Shown piece after piece: positions 9,000 through 15,484 of a stretch of DNA of 33,052 bases. The first letter of the stretch is position 1, and every line of letters begins with the position of its first letter. Made by a program: the position numbers and the translations under genes. Under the pieces are notes generated by a model. It was not told the origin of the DNA and did no database searches. It saw only the letters and a list, made by a program, of their open reading frames with translations. This DNA is from a virus: positions 1 to 33,052 of IMG/VR virus record IMGVR_UViG_3300035183_000599, one strand, 5' to 3'.

Positions 9000-9757
9000 T
9001 GCAAAAAATACTACTTCTTGACATCGAAACGGCTCCAATCACGGCAAAAATTTGGAGACTTGACACTCAATACGTAAGCACAAACCAAATCATTGAAGAT
9101 TCTCACTTACTATCTTATGCAGCGAAATTCTTAAATGAAAAGAAAATCTATTATAATGACCAAAAAAATGTAAAAGATAAAACAAATGACAGGAAACTTT
9201 TATTAGAGCTAAAAGAACTTTTGAATGAAGCAGATATTGTTATTGCACATAATGGAAAAGCCTTCGATATTCCTTTTATCTTGGGCAGAATGTTCCTGAA
9301 CAATATAGACCCTCCATCGCATTTTGAACAGATTGACACCTATAAATTATTAAAGTCCAAATTCGCTCTAACATCGAATAAACTCGAATATGTTGCAAAA
9401 TATTTCAAATTAGAAAAATACAAACACAAAAAATTTTCAGGAATTGAACTTTGGCTGGAATGTTTAAAAGATAACAAGAAAGCATTTAAAGAACTCAAAA
9501 AATATAACATACAGGATGTTATCATATTAGAAAAAATTTATTTGATGCTAAGAAAATATATAGATTCCAAACTCTATGTTGAAGATGAAAACCAATGTCC
9601 ACATTGCCTGTCTAAAAATACTTTACAAAAGAATGGAATACGATATACTAAATCCAATGTGTACCAGAGATATATCTGTACTAAATGTTTCGGATGGTCA
9701 AGAGGAAAAATAGCATTAAACAATAAAAAAATTAATATCTTTAAAAAAACTATTTGA
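8999..9757 (+). CDS. DEDDy 3'-5' exonuclease-like protein with C-terminal zinc ribbon
   Basis: 252 aa, start overlapping the holin stop. The N-terminal ~190 residues form an RNase H-fold exonuclease: motif I LLLDIET (D8, E10), motif II IVIAHNGKAFDIPFIL (D90), motif III YNIQDV (Y169, D173), i.e. a complete DEDDy set as in YprB-like and DnaQ-like nucleases. A zinc ribbon follows (CPHC at 200-203, CTKC at 227-230) with the KNG...QRYICTKC pattern also seen in IS1-type transposase and other DNA-binding ribbons. Probably a nucleic-acid exonuclease targeted by the ribbon; the substrate (DNA or RNA) is unknown. Its placement in the lysis/late region rather than with replication genes is odd. Confidence 0.85.
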   Translation: MQKILLLDIETAPITAKIWRLDTQYVSTNQIIEDSHLLSYAAKFLNEKKIYYNDQKNVKDKTNDRKLLLELKELLNEADIVIAHNGKAFDIPFILGRMFLNNIDPPSHFEQIDTYKLLKSKFALTSNKLEYVAKYFKLEKYKHKKFSGIELWLECLKDNKKAFKELKKYNIQDVIILEKIYLMLRKYIDSKLYVEDENQCPHCLSKNTLQKNGIRYTKSNVYQRYICTKCFGWSRGKIALNNKKINIFKKTI

Positions 9758-9768
9758 GAGTGTGAACA

Positions 9769-11577
9769 ATGAGTACTTTAAAAAAATCAAAAGGAAGAGT
9801 GACACTTGAAGAACTAAACCAAATTCTTCAAGAACCTTATTTAAGCAGAATAGAAAAAATTAAAGAATTACAATCTGCTAAAACACCACTTCAAAAAGTA
9901 GAGCCAGCTCTTAGCATAATGAACAAATCATTGCAAGCTGGTTTTGCTCCATTTACTGCTGCTGTTGAATCTACGAGAAATATACCAGGGATTGGAGAAG
10001 ATATTCACACAATGCTGACTTTACTCCCTAATATTATCAATTTCGCAGTTGACAAGGGAGTGGACTTAGCTATTGCAGCAACACCAGACTATGTAAAGTC
10101 TGCTGCTATTGCTTTAGCTAAATCTCAAGGTATGACAGATGATGATATTGAGAGACTGAAAAACACATCAAAAGAAAGCCTTTCTCTTGCCATTCCTTTA
10201 GTACTTCCTTTTGCTATTAAGGCAGCTAATGCTCTTCGAGTTCAGGAAATTCCAGCATCTGCACGAATTACAACTGTTCCTGCATCAGGTGCTGCTACAA
10301 CTCAGGCAACAGCACTTGATGCACTCAAGACAGGAGAAATTCCTCGTTTTGTACGTTATAGGGGCGGAGAGACAATTGAACTTGATGAGACAGGAAGAGC
10401 AGTGAATCCTGCACCGAGAGCAGGAGAAGCCCAAACAGCATTAGACATGTTAAAAGAGAAAAAAGACATGCCAAGACAAGTGAGTTATAGAGGAGGCGAG
10501 ACAGTAGAACTTGATGAGACAGGTAAAGCAGTCAGTCCAGCACCGAGAGCAGAACTGGAACAAGTCCCTCCTTCAAGACCAACTCCTCCTCCAAGTAAAG
10601 TTCAGTCTGGAAATGAAGTGATTGAACTTGATGAAAAAGGAAAAGCAGTTAATCCACCTCCTCGTGAAGTTGTTAAACCAAGTGCAGAGGAAGCTGCTGA
10701 TATAGTCTCAGAAAAAGTATCGCAAGCGAAAAGTAAATATCCACTCGTTGTTCGCTATAAGCATCCAGATGGAACAATAGAAGAAATTCCCATTGAAAGA
10801 AAAATACAAAAGAAAGACATAAACCCAGAACTACCAAAATCCAGTCCAGAAAACTTTATTGGAGCCTCTATCCTTCCTCCTGATTTACTAAAACAAATTT
10901 GGGACAATTTTATTAGATTCAAAAAGGAAAATCCAAAGAAATCTTATGTTGATTCTAATGTATTTTTGTCCCTTGTTGAAGATGTAGATGATAAAAGTAA
11001 ACAACATGCAAAAAATATTGCAAAGATGATGGAAGATGGACATTTGACAGTGAGAAATGGACAGTTAGTACTTGGAGGTAGACATATCACAAATCCAGTT
11101 GAGAAAGAAAAATTGCCAAATGTAGAAGTACCTGCACATCCAATTAAAACAGATGCATACAATTTGAATTTGCCAACAGAAATGTTCACTGAAAAATTAA
11201 GGGACTATGGACTGTGGGAAAAATATTATGATGCAATAAAGAAAGACCCAGAAGGATTTGAACATAGGCAAGTTCTGAAAGAATTAGTAGACAATGAATT
11301 TAAAAATAGTGATGCAGAATCATTCGCAAAAAGAATAATGAATCCAGAAATTGCAGACAGACTTGCAAACGAATGGTTTGATACACTAAAAGAGGCATCA
11401 AATAGAATTAAAGAAGGTAACATTGACTTTGAAACAGAAATTGCAAGAGCAGTAGAGAATAACAAAAGGAAAGAAGCTATTGAGGCTTGGTTAGGAAAGG
11501 CAATCGGAGGAGAAACACCTTCTGAAGTCTATATGAATCTGAAAGAGGCTATAAAAAATAAAACCCGAACAGAATGA
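9769..11577 (+). CDS. Large probable virion protein with triple GGE-ELDE repeats
   Basis: 602 aa. Last gene of the rightward late operon; its stop codon lies in the loop of the terminator. Residues about 60-155 contain hydrophobic stretches (TLLPNIINFAVDKGVDLAIAA and SLSLAIPLVLPFAIKAANAL) that could interact with membrane. Residues about 195-305 contain three copies of a unit around RGGETIELDETGRAVNPAPR (the third reads SGNEVIELDEKGKAVNPPPR). The C-terminal half is charged and helical. No catalytic motif is visible. Membrane-interacting segments and location suggest another ejection or minor virion protein; a role in lysis cannot be excluded since no endolysin is recognised. Confidence 0.45.
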   Translation: MSTLKKSKGRVTLEELNQILQEPYLSRIEKIKELQSAKTPLQKVEPALSIMNKSLQAGFAPFTAAVESTRNIPGIGEDIHTMLTLLPNIINFAVDKGVDLAIAATPDYVKSAAIALAKSQGMTDDDIERLKNTSKESLSLAIPLVLPFAIKAANALRVQEIPASARITTVPASGAATTQATALDALKTGEIPRFVRYRGGETIELDETGRAVNPAPRAGEAQTALDMLKEKKDMPRQVSYRGGETVELDETGKAVSPAPRAELEQVPPSRPTPPPSKVQSGNEVIELDEKGKAVNPPPREVVKPSAEEAADIVSEKVSQAKSKYPLVVRYKHPDGTIEEIPIERKIQKKDINPELPKSSPENFIGASILPPDLLKQIWDNFIRFKKENPKKSYVDSNVFLSLVEDVDDKSKQHAKNIAKMMEDGHLTVRNGQLVLGGRHITNPVEKEKLPNVEVPAHPIKTDAYNLNLPTEMFTEKLRDYGLWEKYYDAIKKDPEGFEHRQVLKELVDNEFKNSDAESFAKRIMNPEIADRLANEWFDTLKEASNRIKEGNIDFETEIARAVENNKRKEAIEAWLGKAIGGETPSEVYMNLKEAIKNKTRTE

Positions 11578-11589
11578 GTTCGGGTTTTT
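11561..11589 (+). terminator. Strong Rho-independent terminator, probably bidirectional
   Basis: Perfect 10-bp stem AAACCCGAAC / GTTCGGGTTT with a 7-base loop containing the TGA stop of the preceding gene, followed by a T run. The A-rich left flank provides a T run for leftward transcription too, so it can separate the convergent late (+) and accessory (-) operons. Confidence 0.93.
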
Positions 11590-11605
11590 GCATTGCCGAC
11601 AATGC
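11590..11605. other. Perfect tetraloop hairpin resembling the TnpB-element end hairpin
   Basis: GCATTG-CCGA-CAATGC, a perfect 6-bp stem directly beside the terminator. Its core CATTG-NNGA-CAATG is the same as that of the hairpin at 14224-14239 in the TnpB element's right end. It could be part of the leftward terminator or a decayed insertion-sequence end; see findings. Confidence 0.55.
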
Positions 11606-11627
11606 AGGAGGAACACATTGGGCTTTG

Positions 11628-12134
11628 TCAATCCTCTGGAAAATCGTCTATATCGTCAATATCGTCTGGAAAGTCCTCCTTAACATTCTCCTTCTCTTTC
11701 TCCTTTGCAGATGCTTTTGCTGATGTAGAAGACGCTTTTGTTGTAGAAGATGCTGCCTTCTTCCTCTCAGCTACAAACTGCTTATATTCTGCTGGAGTTG
11801 GAATAGAAATTTTATTAATTAAAGTTCCATTAGGTTTCTTCTCTATTCCCAACTTAGCAATGAACTTCTTTCCTACCAATGCATCTGTTTCGATTTTTGT
11901 CTCAGACTCACTTATTCCAATTGCTACCAATAAATTGTTTAAATTATTCTTACTAGTCCATATAGAAGATGTAATAATATGACACGAAGCACCAGTAAAT
12001 ACGTCTGCAAGTTCCCAAAGTAGATATTCCTTGTTTAAATCCTTTGCCTTCCTAACATCAACTCCAACTACAATTAATTTATAAACACCTGCTGGCAAAA
12101 TTTTTAATTCTGTGTTTTGTTTTTCAATAACCAT
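11628..12134 (-). CDS. DUF669-like single-stranded DNA-binding protein candidate
   Basis: 168 aa; the start follows AAAAGGAGGAGCT. The N-terminal ~115 residues (ILPAGVYKLIVVGVDV..., LLWELADVFTGASCHIIT, LVGKKFIAKLGIEKKPNG) follow the DUF669 pattern of an OB-like beta barrel found in phage replication regions. An Ala/Ser/Lys-rich linker (120-150) then leads to a strongly acidic tail DDIDDIDDFPED, the architecture of SSB proteins whose acidic tip recruits partners. The likely role is protecting single-stranded DNA during phage replication. It is the last gene of the leftward operon. Confidence 0.65.
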   Translation of the reverse strand: MVIEKQNTELKILPAGVYKLIVVGVDVRKAKDLNKEYLLWELADVFTGASCHIITSSIWTSKNNLNNLLVAIGISESETKIETDALVGKKFIAKLGIEKKPNGTLINKISIPTPAEYKQFVAERKKAASSTTKASSTSAKASAKEKEKENVKEDFPDDIDDIDDFPED

Positions 12135-12140
12135 AGCTCC

Positions 12141-12171
12141 TCCTTTTAATTAAATGAATGATTTTGTTTAA
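12141..12171 (-). repeat. Repeated operon joint, copy 1
   Basis: Holds the last codons and stop of the 12146-12607 gene plus the ribosome site of the next gene. TCCTTTTAATT followed by AATGATTTTGTTTAA recurs at 12618-12654, so both upstream proteins end in KQNH plus three residues. Confidence 0.75.
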
Positions 12172-12607
12172 CACTCTGTTCATATGGTTCAACTTCTATG
12201 TAAGTCTTCCCAAGTCTATCAATTTTCTTCTTTAGAATCTTATAAAAATCCATCATTTCCAATTTTTCTATAATTCTAACATTCTCTCTATTCTTCTTAA
12301 ACTTCTCACAAATAACACCATCGTATTTGTTGGCTATTTCTGTCGTGATTTTTTCCAGAAATCTTTGTTTTTCCATCTCAAAATTCTGCTTTTCCAGTAC
12401 GAAAAGCACAACAGCTTTGGCATGCTCTAAAGTACCACGCTTTTCAGTCAATAAAATTTTTTCAAGTTTGAGTATTCTATTAAATGAATTGTATATATTT
12501 TCTGGATTAATTACAAAACTTTTTCCATCTACATCACATAATGCAAGTAAATTGTCTACTCCAGCATATATTCCAACCAAATTCTTATCTTGAATCTCTT
12601 GTACCAT
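12146..12607 (-). CDS. TnpB-derived RuvC-fragment protein, probably nuclease-dead
   Basis: 153 aa, with a GGAAT ribosome site. It aligns along most of its length with the RuvC core of the TnpB encoded nearby (residues ~178-320): VGIYAGVDN against VGIDTGSKT, LEKITTEIANKYDGVICEKF against LHKRTTEIANRYDTVFCENL, and DFYKILKKKIDRLGKTYIEVEPYEQS against YFYQMLKYKLEERGKNYDEIGRFEPS. The RuvC-I aspartate is Tyr, the RuvC-II glutamate is retained (CEK), and the zinc finger, RuvC-III aspartate and the whole N-terminal wedge/recognition region are absent. The reading frame is intact with its own ribosome site inside a phage operon, which suggests a domesticated protein rather than debris. Function unknown; regulator, decoy or TnpB antagonist are possibilities only. 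Confidence 0.75.
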   Translation of the reverse strand: MVQEIQDKNLVGIYAGVDNLLALCDVDGKSFVINPENIYNSFNRILKLEKILLTEKRGTLEHAKAVVLFVLEKQNFEMEKQRFLEKITTEIANKYDGVICEKFKKNRENVRIIEKLEMMDFYKILKKKIDRLGKTYIEVEPYEQSVKQNHSFN

Positions 12608-12617
12608 TTATCAATAT

Positions 12618-12654
12618 TCCTTTTAATTTAACAAATGATTTTGTTTTTGTTTAA
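12618..12654 (-). repeat. Repeated operon joint, copy 2
   Basis: Encodes the KQNHLLN end of the 12623-13129 protein and the ribosome site of the TnpB-fragment gene; near-copy of 12141-12171. Confidence 0.75.
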
Positions 12655-13129
12655 AAAGTTTCGTTTCAATTAAAATTCTTTCCACAGAATACTCATCTTC
12701 AATCTTCCTTGTCCTCTCATCCACTTCTACCAAATTCCTGTAATTTTTAAGCTGATTGGATAGAGTTTCCTTAATTTTTAAGGAAATTTCATCTGAAAAC
12801 ATTAAAAATCTAACTGCCTTAATTATTCCTGTGCTTGAATCTATAATGTAAATAATTGTTGACCCAAAATTTACGTTACTAATGTCTTTTACAAAAGCAT
12901 TGAATGGTGCTGCAAAACCTACGTACTGGAATTTTAGAACTAAAAACGGTATATCGTCTTTCGTGAAAATTCCATATTCGAGCGGCCTATCCCTAAACTG
13001 ACTAACTTCATTATCACTTATGTACGATAGAGCTACTACTGTGTCGAAAGAGTCTTCTTGTTGTACAATAACCGCACCATTATGCATGTATGGTATTGCA
13101 TAATTTATTTTTTCACCTACAGATTTCAT
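12623..13129 (-). CDS. Uncharacterised 168-aa phage protein
   Basis: Start overlaps the stop of the 49-aa gene upstream (ATGA), with GAGGA seven bases before it. A globular alpha/beta segment (about 25-130) has alternating hydrophobic strands: DTVVALSYISD, IPFLVLKFQYVGFAAPFNAF and STIIYIIDSSTGIIKAVRFL. It is followed by a helical charged C-terminus. The general pattern ('...IYIIDSSTGIIKAVR...') resembles an uncharacterised family I have seen in low-GC bacteria and phages but cannot name. No catalytic motif is apparent. The C-terminal KQNHLLN parallels the KQNHSFN of the next protein because the operon joint is repeated. Confidence 0.8.
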   Translation of the reverse strand: MKSVGEKINYAIPYMHNGAVIVQQEDSFDTVVALSYISDNEVSQFRDRPLEYGIFTKDDIPFLVLKFQYVGFAAPFNAFVKDISNVNFGSTIIYIIDSSTGIIKAVRFLMFSDEISLKIKETLSNQLKNYRNLVEVDERTRKIEDEYSVERILIETKLFKQKQNHLLN

Positions 13130-13275
13130 TTTGTTTCCTCATTTTGTTTCCTCCTTTCATCATCTTCGTATTCATTATCACGCCATATCTTGTAATAACC
13201 CTTATGCAGACACTCTCTTAATTCATAAATCTCATCTTCTGTTAATGGCCTTGGCTTATAATTTTTCCAGTCCAT
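13126..13275 (-). CDS. Small 49-aa charged protein
   Basis: Starts MDWKNYKPRPLTEDEIYELR and ends RRKQNEETK, with a GGAGATATAACA ribosome site beginning right after the preceding gene's stop (13288-13290). Its TGA overlaps the next ATG, giving a tight three-gene coupled string. Tyr/Trp/charged residues and a predicted helix around TEDEIYELRECLHKGYYKI are visible. No family recognised; reality is supported by the ribosome site, coupling and codon continuity. Confidence 0.75.
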   Translation of the reverse strand: MDWKNYKPRPLTEDEIYELRECLHKGYYKIWRDNEYEDDERRKQNEETK

Positions 13276-13287
13276 TGTTATATCTCC

Positions 13288-13620
13288 TTAATCTAAAACC
13301 CTCTGAATTGCTTTCTCAAACGGGTCATATTGACGTTTTTGAATGACCTTATAAAACCCTTTTTCCAAAAGAACTGGTTTGTGTTCCGCAGGCATACCAG
13401 TTGTAGTGTATACATGCTCAACAATTGCATCCATTTGGGCGTCAACGTACATATCACCATTTTCATCTTCGAGTAAAAGACCATTTTTCAAAACATGGCC
13501 ATGACCGCTCACTTCTCCCAAAGCGATAATATTATTGTCCTTTACTTTAAGATTGGATGACTTCTTTCGCCTTGTCCTCACGAACAATAAGTCACCTTGC
13601 CGAATTTGTTTTGCTTTCAT
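13288..13620 (-). CDS. Conserved hypothetical phage protein (YKVIQKRQYDP family)
   Basis: 110 aa. The start at 13620 is chosen over one 15 codons upstream because AAAAAGGAGC lies just before it and because a good promoter (13644-13672) overlaps the longer version. The pattern QGDLLFVR...ALGEVSGHGHVL...AIVEHVYTT...PVLLEKGFYKVIQKRQYDPFEKAIQRVLD matches a widespread uncharacterised family (G-E-x-T/S-G-H-x-H and Y-x-V-x-x-x-R-x-Y-D-P ... R-R-V-x-D) found in phages, plasmids and genomic islands. The paired histidines could bind a metal, though this is inference. Function unknown. Confidence 0.85.
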   Translation of the reverse strand: MKAKQIRQGDLLFVRTRRKKSSNLKVKDNNIIALGEVSGHGHVLKNGLLLEDENGDMYVDAQMDAIVEHVYTTTGMPAEHKPVLLEKGFYKVIQKRQYDPFEKAIQRVLD

Positions 13621-13643
13621 AATAGCTCCTTTTTTGTTTGTAT

Positions 13644-13672
13644 AAGATAATATATAAAATTTCATTTGTCAA
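13644..13672 (-). promoter_or_regulatory. Sigma-70-type promoter
   Basis: Leftward TTGACA (13672-13667), 17-bp spacer, TATCTT (13649-13644), placing the start of transcription about 15 bases before the 13620 gene. Its TTGACAAA.G.AATTTT start is shared with the promoter at 16471. Confidence 0.65.
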
Positions 13673-13693
13673 TACAATATTTAATCTTCACAC

Positions 13694-13730
13694 ATTCCAA
13701 ATATAATGTTCTCAATTCATTTTTTATAGT
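13694..13730 (-). promoter_or_regulatory. Phage motif P, copy d
   Basis: ACTATAAAAA, 12 bases, CATTATATTT on the minus strand, 16 bases after the stop of the 13747-14208 gene and 74 bases before the 13620 gene. One of four copies with constant inner spacing (others at 15432, 16287, 19045). Best read as a promoter or operator. Confidence 0.6.
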
Positions 13731-13746
13731 GGTCTACGAAAAAATT

Positions 13747-14208
13747 TTATCCAATCTCTCTCAACGCCATTCCACAAGAGGGACACGGAATTTCTCTCCC
13801 ACTTGGCTTGTGTGCATCCTTTCCATACTGACCACAGGTCTCACAATAATTATTAATTTTTTTTAGGGTATATACCACTTGAACCTTTTGATTCATCATT
13901 TTACATTTCGTGATATTTCCAAACACACTTTTGACTGTACCACCGAACCTTATTCTATTTACATTTTTTCCAAAATCCTTTAATATTTCTTCCTTCGAGA
14001 TTAAAGAGTTCTCGTCTACCACATAATTATTTTTTAAGAAGTTTTTCAACTCATAATCAACACAGGTTTTCCTTTTCCCTTGTAAGAATCTTCCAGACTC
14101 ATTCTCTTCAATTTCGTCTTCTTGTTCTGTTGGTTCATATTCATCTTCTTGTTCAAGTTCATCTTCAGGTTCTAATTCTTTATTATTATTTGTCTTACCA
14201 TTCAACAT
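13747..14208 (-). CDS. Zinc-ribbon/winged-helix-like protein, truncated paralogue
   Basis: 153 aa. Residues ~45-150 are paralogous to the C-terminal part of the 15485-16162 protein: DYELKNFLKNNYVVDENSLI, RFGGTVKSVFGN, and a zinc ribbon CETCGQYGKDAHKPSG...CPSCG (CxxC...CxxC). The FLKNNY...FGGTVKSVFG part recalls the winged helix at the end of D5/P4-type primase-helicases. The N-terminus is an acidic Glu-rich stretch. The paralogue has ~80 further residues upstream; here the TnpB-element end (TCAA at 14217-14220) lies 8 bases before the ATG, and no clear ribosome site is present. The gene has therefore probably lost its 5' end, and expression is uncertain. Confidence 0.75.
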   Translation of the reverse strand: MLNGKTNNNKELEPEDELEQEDEYEPTEQEDEIEENESGRFLQGKRKTCVDYELKNFLKNNYVVDENSLISKEEILKDFGKNVNRIRFGGTVKSVFGNITKCKMMNQKVQVVYTLKKINNYCETCGQYGKDAHKPSGREIPCPSCGMALREIG

Positions 14209-14216
14209 ATCTCTCT

Positions 14217-14330
14217 TTGAACGCCATTGTTGACAATGGTTCCTGCTTCATTGCTCCGCCTTACAGCACGGTGGCTCCACAGGCTTTAGACGGTCGTTCC
14301 AACCGCCTTTACATTATGCTTCTGCAATCC
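14217..14330 (-). ncRNA. Right end and probable omega/reRNA of the TnpB element
   Basis: Leftward sequence after and overlapping the tnpB 3' end contains GTGGAGCCAC, GCGGAGCAATGAAGCAGGAA, a perfect hairpin CCATTG-TCAA-CAATGG (14224-14239) and ends GTTCAA. These are characteristic of IS200/IS605 right ends, where cleavage falls just after TCAA and the transcript serves as TnpB guide RNA. The guide would start at 14216 and read AGAGAGATATG, i.e. into the truncated zinc-ribbon gene. Extent is approximate. Confidence 0.7.
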
Positions 14331-15410
14331 GAACCGAAGAATGTTATTCGCTGCGAGAAAATCTCTATCGTGCGTTCTTCCACAACTTTCGCACGTCCAT
14401 TCTCGGTCTGCAAGTGTTAATTTGTTATTGATTACCCCGCATGTGCAGAGTTTAGATGATGGCTCGAAACGTCCTATCTCATCATAGTTCTTGCCACGCT
14501 CTTCGAGCTTGTACTTGAGCATTTGGTAGAAATATCCAAGTCCCAAGTCTCCAATGCTTCTGGCAAGTTTTCGGTTTGCCATCATTCCCTTGATATTTAG
14601 ATTCTCGCAGAAAACTGTATCGTACCGATTGGCTATCTCGGTAGTACGTTTATGCAAGAAGTCTAGTCTTTGGTTTGTTACTTTCTCATGTTGCCGAGCA
14701 AGTCGCATAATCGCTTTAGCTCGGTTTTTACTGCCCTTTACTTTCTTCGATACTCTTCGCTGCAACATTCTCAAGCGTTTGAGCGACCTCACAAGATACT
14801 TTGGGTTTTCAATCCGTGTACCATCGCTCAACGTTGCATATGTCTTGCTGCCTGTATCAATTCCAACCGCTCCATGTTCTTGAATAGGCTTTTTATTGGG
14901 TTGATTTTTTGGTTCATCAACGGTGATACTTATGAAAAACTTTCCTGTCTTTGTCTTGCTGATTACTGCCGTTTTGATTGTTCCATCGAATGTACGACTC
15001 AAGCGTGCTGGTATCCATCCGAGCTTCAGAACCCACACTCGGTTTGCATCAAAATCAATCTTGGTGTTCTGAGGAAACATAATGCTCTGATTATCGTGTT
15101 TGAGTTTGAAGCGAGGAAAACCGTGCTTTTCTCGGAAAAATCTCTTGAACGCTTTATCCATGTTCCTGATGCTCTGTTGCAAGCTCTGAGCTACACTCAA
15201 ATTCAGCCACTCATACTCTGGCTTTTTTTTCATCTTAGCTAGCTCTTTCATCAGCGTAAAAGCAGATATACTGGTCTTGTCCTTCTGGTATGCTTTGATA
15301 CGCCGAGCCAACGCCCAATTATACACCCACCGAGCATTTCCGAACATTTGGTTGATGCTCTGCTCCTGAGTTTTATTGGGATAGATTCTATATTTATAGC
15401 CCTTGAACAT
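14286..15410 (-). CDS. tnpB: TnpB RNA-guided nuclease (OrfB family), apparently intact
   Basis: 374 aa, typical TnpB length. N-terminal MFKGYKYRIYPNKTQEQ and FGNARWVYNWAL are the family's helix-turn-helix/wedge signature. The RuvC triad is present: D185 in GIDTGS, E269 in FCENLNIKGM, D350 in THDRDFLAANN. The zinc finger has C322/C324 (C-x-C variant) and C340/C343. TnpB is known as the guide-RNA-dependent ancestor of Cas12 and helps retain IS200/IS605 elements. No ribosome site is visible, but motif P copy c lies 22 bases upstream and may drive it. The G+C and codon use differ from the phage genes around it. Confidence 0.95.
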   Translation of the reverse strand: MFKGYKYRIYPNKTQEQSINQMFGNARWVYNWALARRIKAYQKDKTSISAFTLMKELAKMKKKPEYEWLNLSVAQSLQQSIRNMDKAFKRFFREKHGFPRFKLKHDNQSIMFPQNTKIDFDANRVWVLKLGWIPARLSRTFDGTIKTAVISKTKTGKFFISITVDEPKNQPNKKPIQEHGAVGIDTGSKTYATLSDGTRIENPKYLVRSLKRLRMLQRRVSKKVKGSKNRAKAIMRLARQHEKVTNQRLDFLHKRTTEIANRYDTVFCENLNIKGMMANRKLARSIGDLGLGYFYQMLKYKLEERGKNYDEIGRFEPSSKLCTCGVINNKLTLADREWTCESCGRTHDRDFLAANNILRFGLQKHNVKAVGTTV

Positions 15411-15431
15411 TTTTTTAATGACGACTAATCT

Positions 15432-15468
15432 AATATAAATATAATGTCCTCAATTCATTTTTTATAGT
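15432..15468 (-). promoter_or_regulatory. Phage motif P, copy c
   Basis: ACTATAAAAA, 12 bases, CATTATATTTATATT on the minus strand, 16 bases after the stop of the 15485 gene, exactly as copy d is placed after the paralogous gene. Lies 22 bases upstream of the tnpB ATG. Confidence 0.6.
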
Positions 15469-15484
15469 GCTTCATAAAAAAATT

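Larger units (their letters stand above)
14217..15431 (-). mobile_element. IS200/IS605-type element with tnpB only
   Basis: Right end is defined by the hairpin plus TCAA. The left end lies in 15411-15431, upstream of tnpB, and cannot be fixed from sequence alone. No tnpA (Y1 transposase) is present, so movement would need a helper. The gene is visibly richer in G+C than its AT-rich neighbours, suggesting recent arrival. It sits between two paralogous genes and appears to have removed the 5' part of one. Confidence 0.75.

Noticed and set aside
11593-11982. Rightward 129-aa coding frame opposite the SSB-like gene
   Set aside because: Sequence is the Ser/Phe-rich antisense of the Lys/Ala/Ser linker and acidic tail of the minus-strand gene, which has a proper ribosome site and family pattern.
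13621-13665. 15-codon N-terminal extension of the 13288-13620 protein
   Set aside because: Overlaps a TTGACA-17-TATCTT promoter, and the family homology and ribosome site begin at 13620.
14670-15242. 190-aa plus-strand frame within tnpB
   Set aside because: Antisense shadow of the GC-richer tnpB gene; no ribosome site and no protein-like pattern.
14286-15410. Nuclease-dead TnpB (TldR) for the full-length protein
   Set aside because: D185, E269 and D350 are all present, so it is more likely catalytically competent; only the 12146-12607 fragment lacks catalytic residues.
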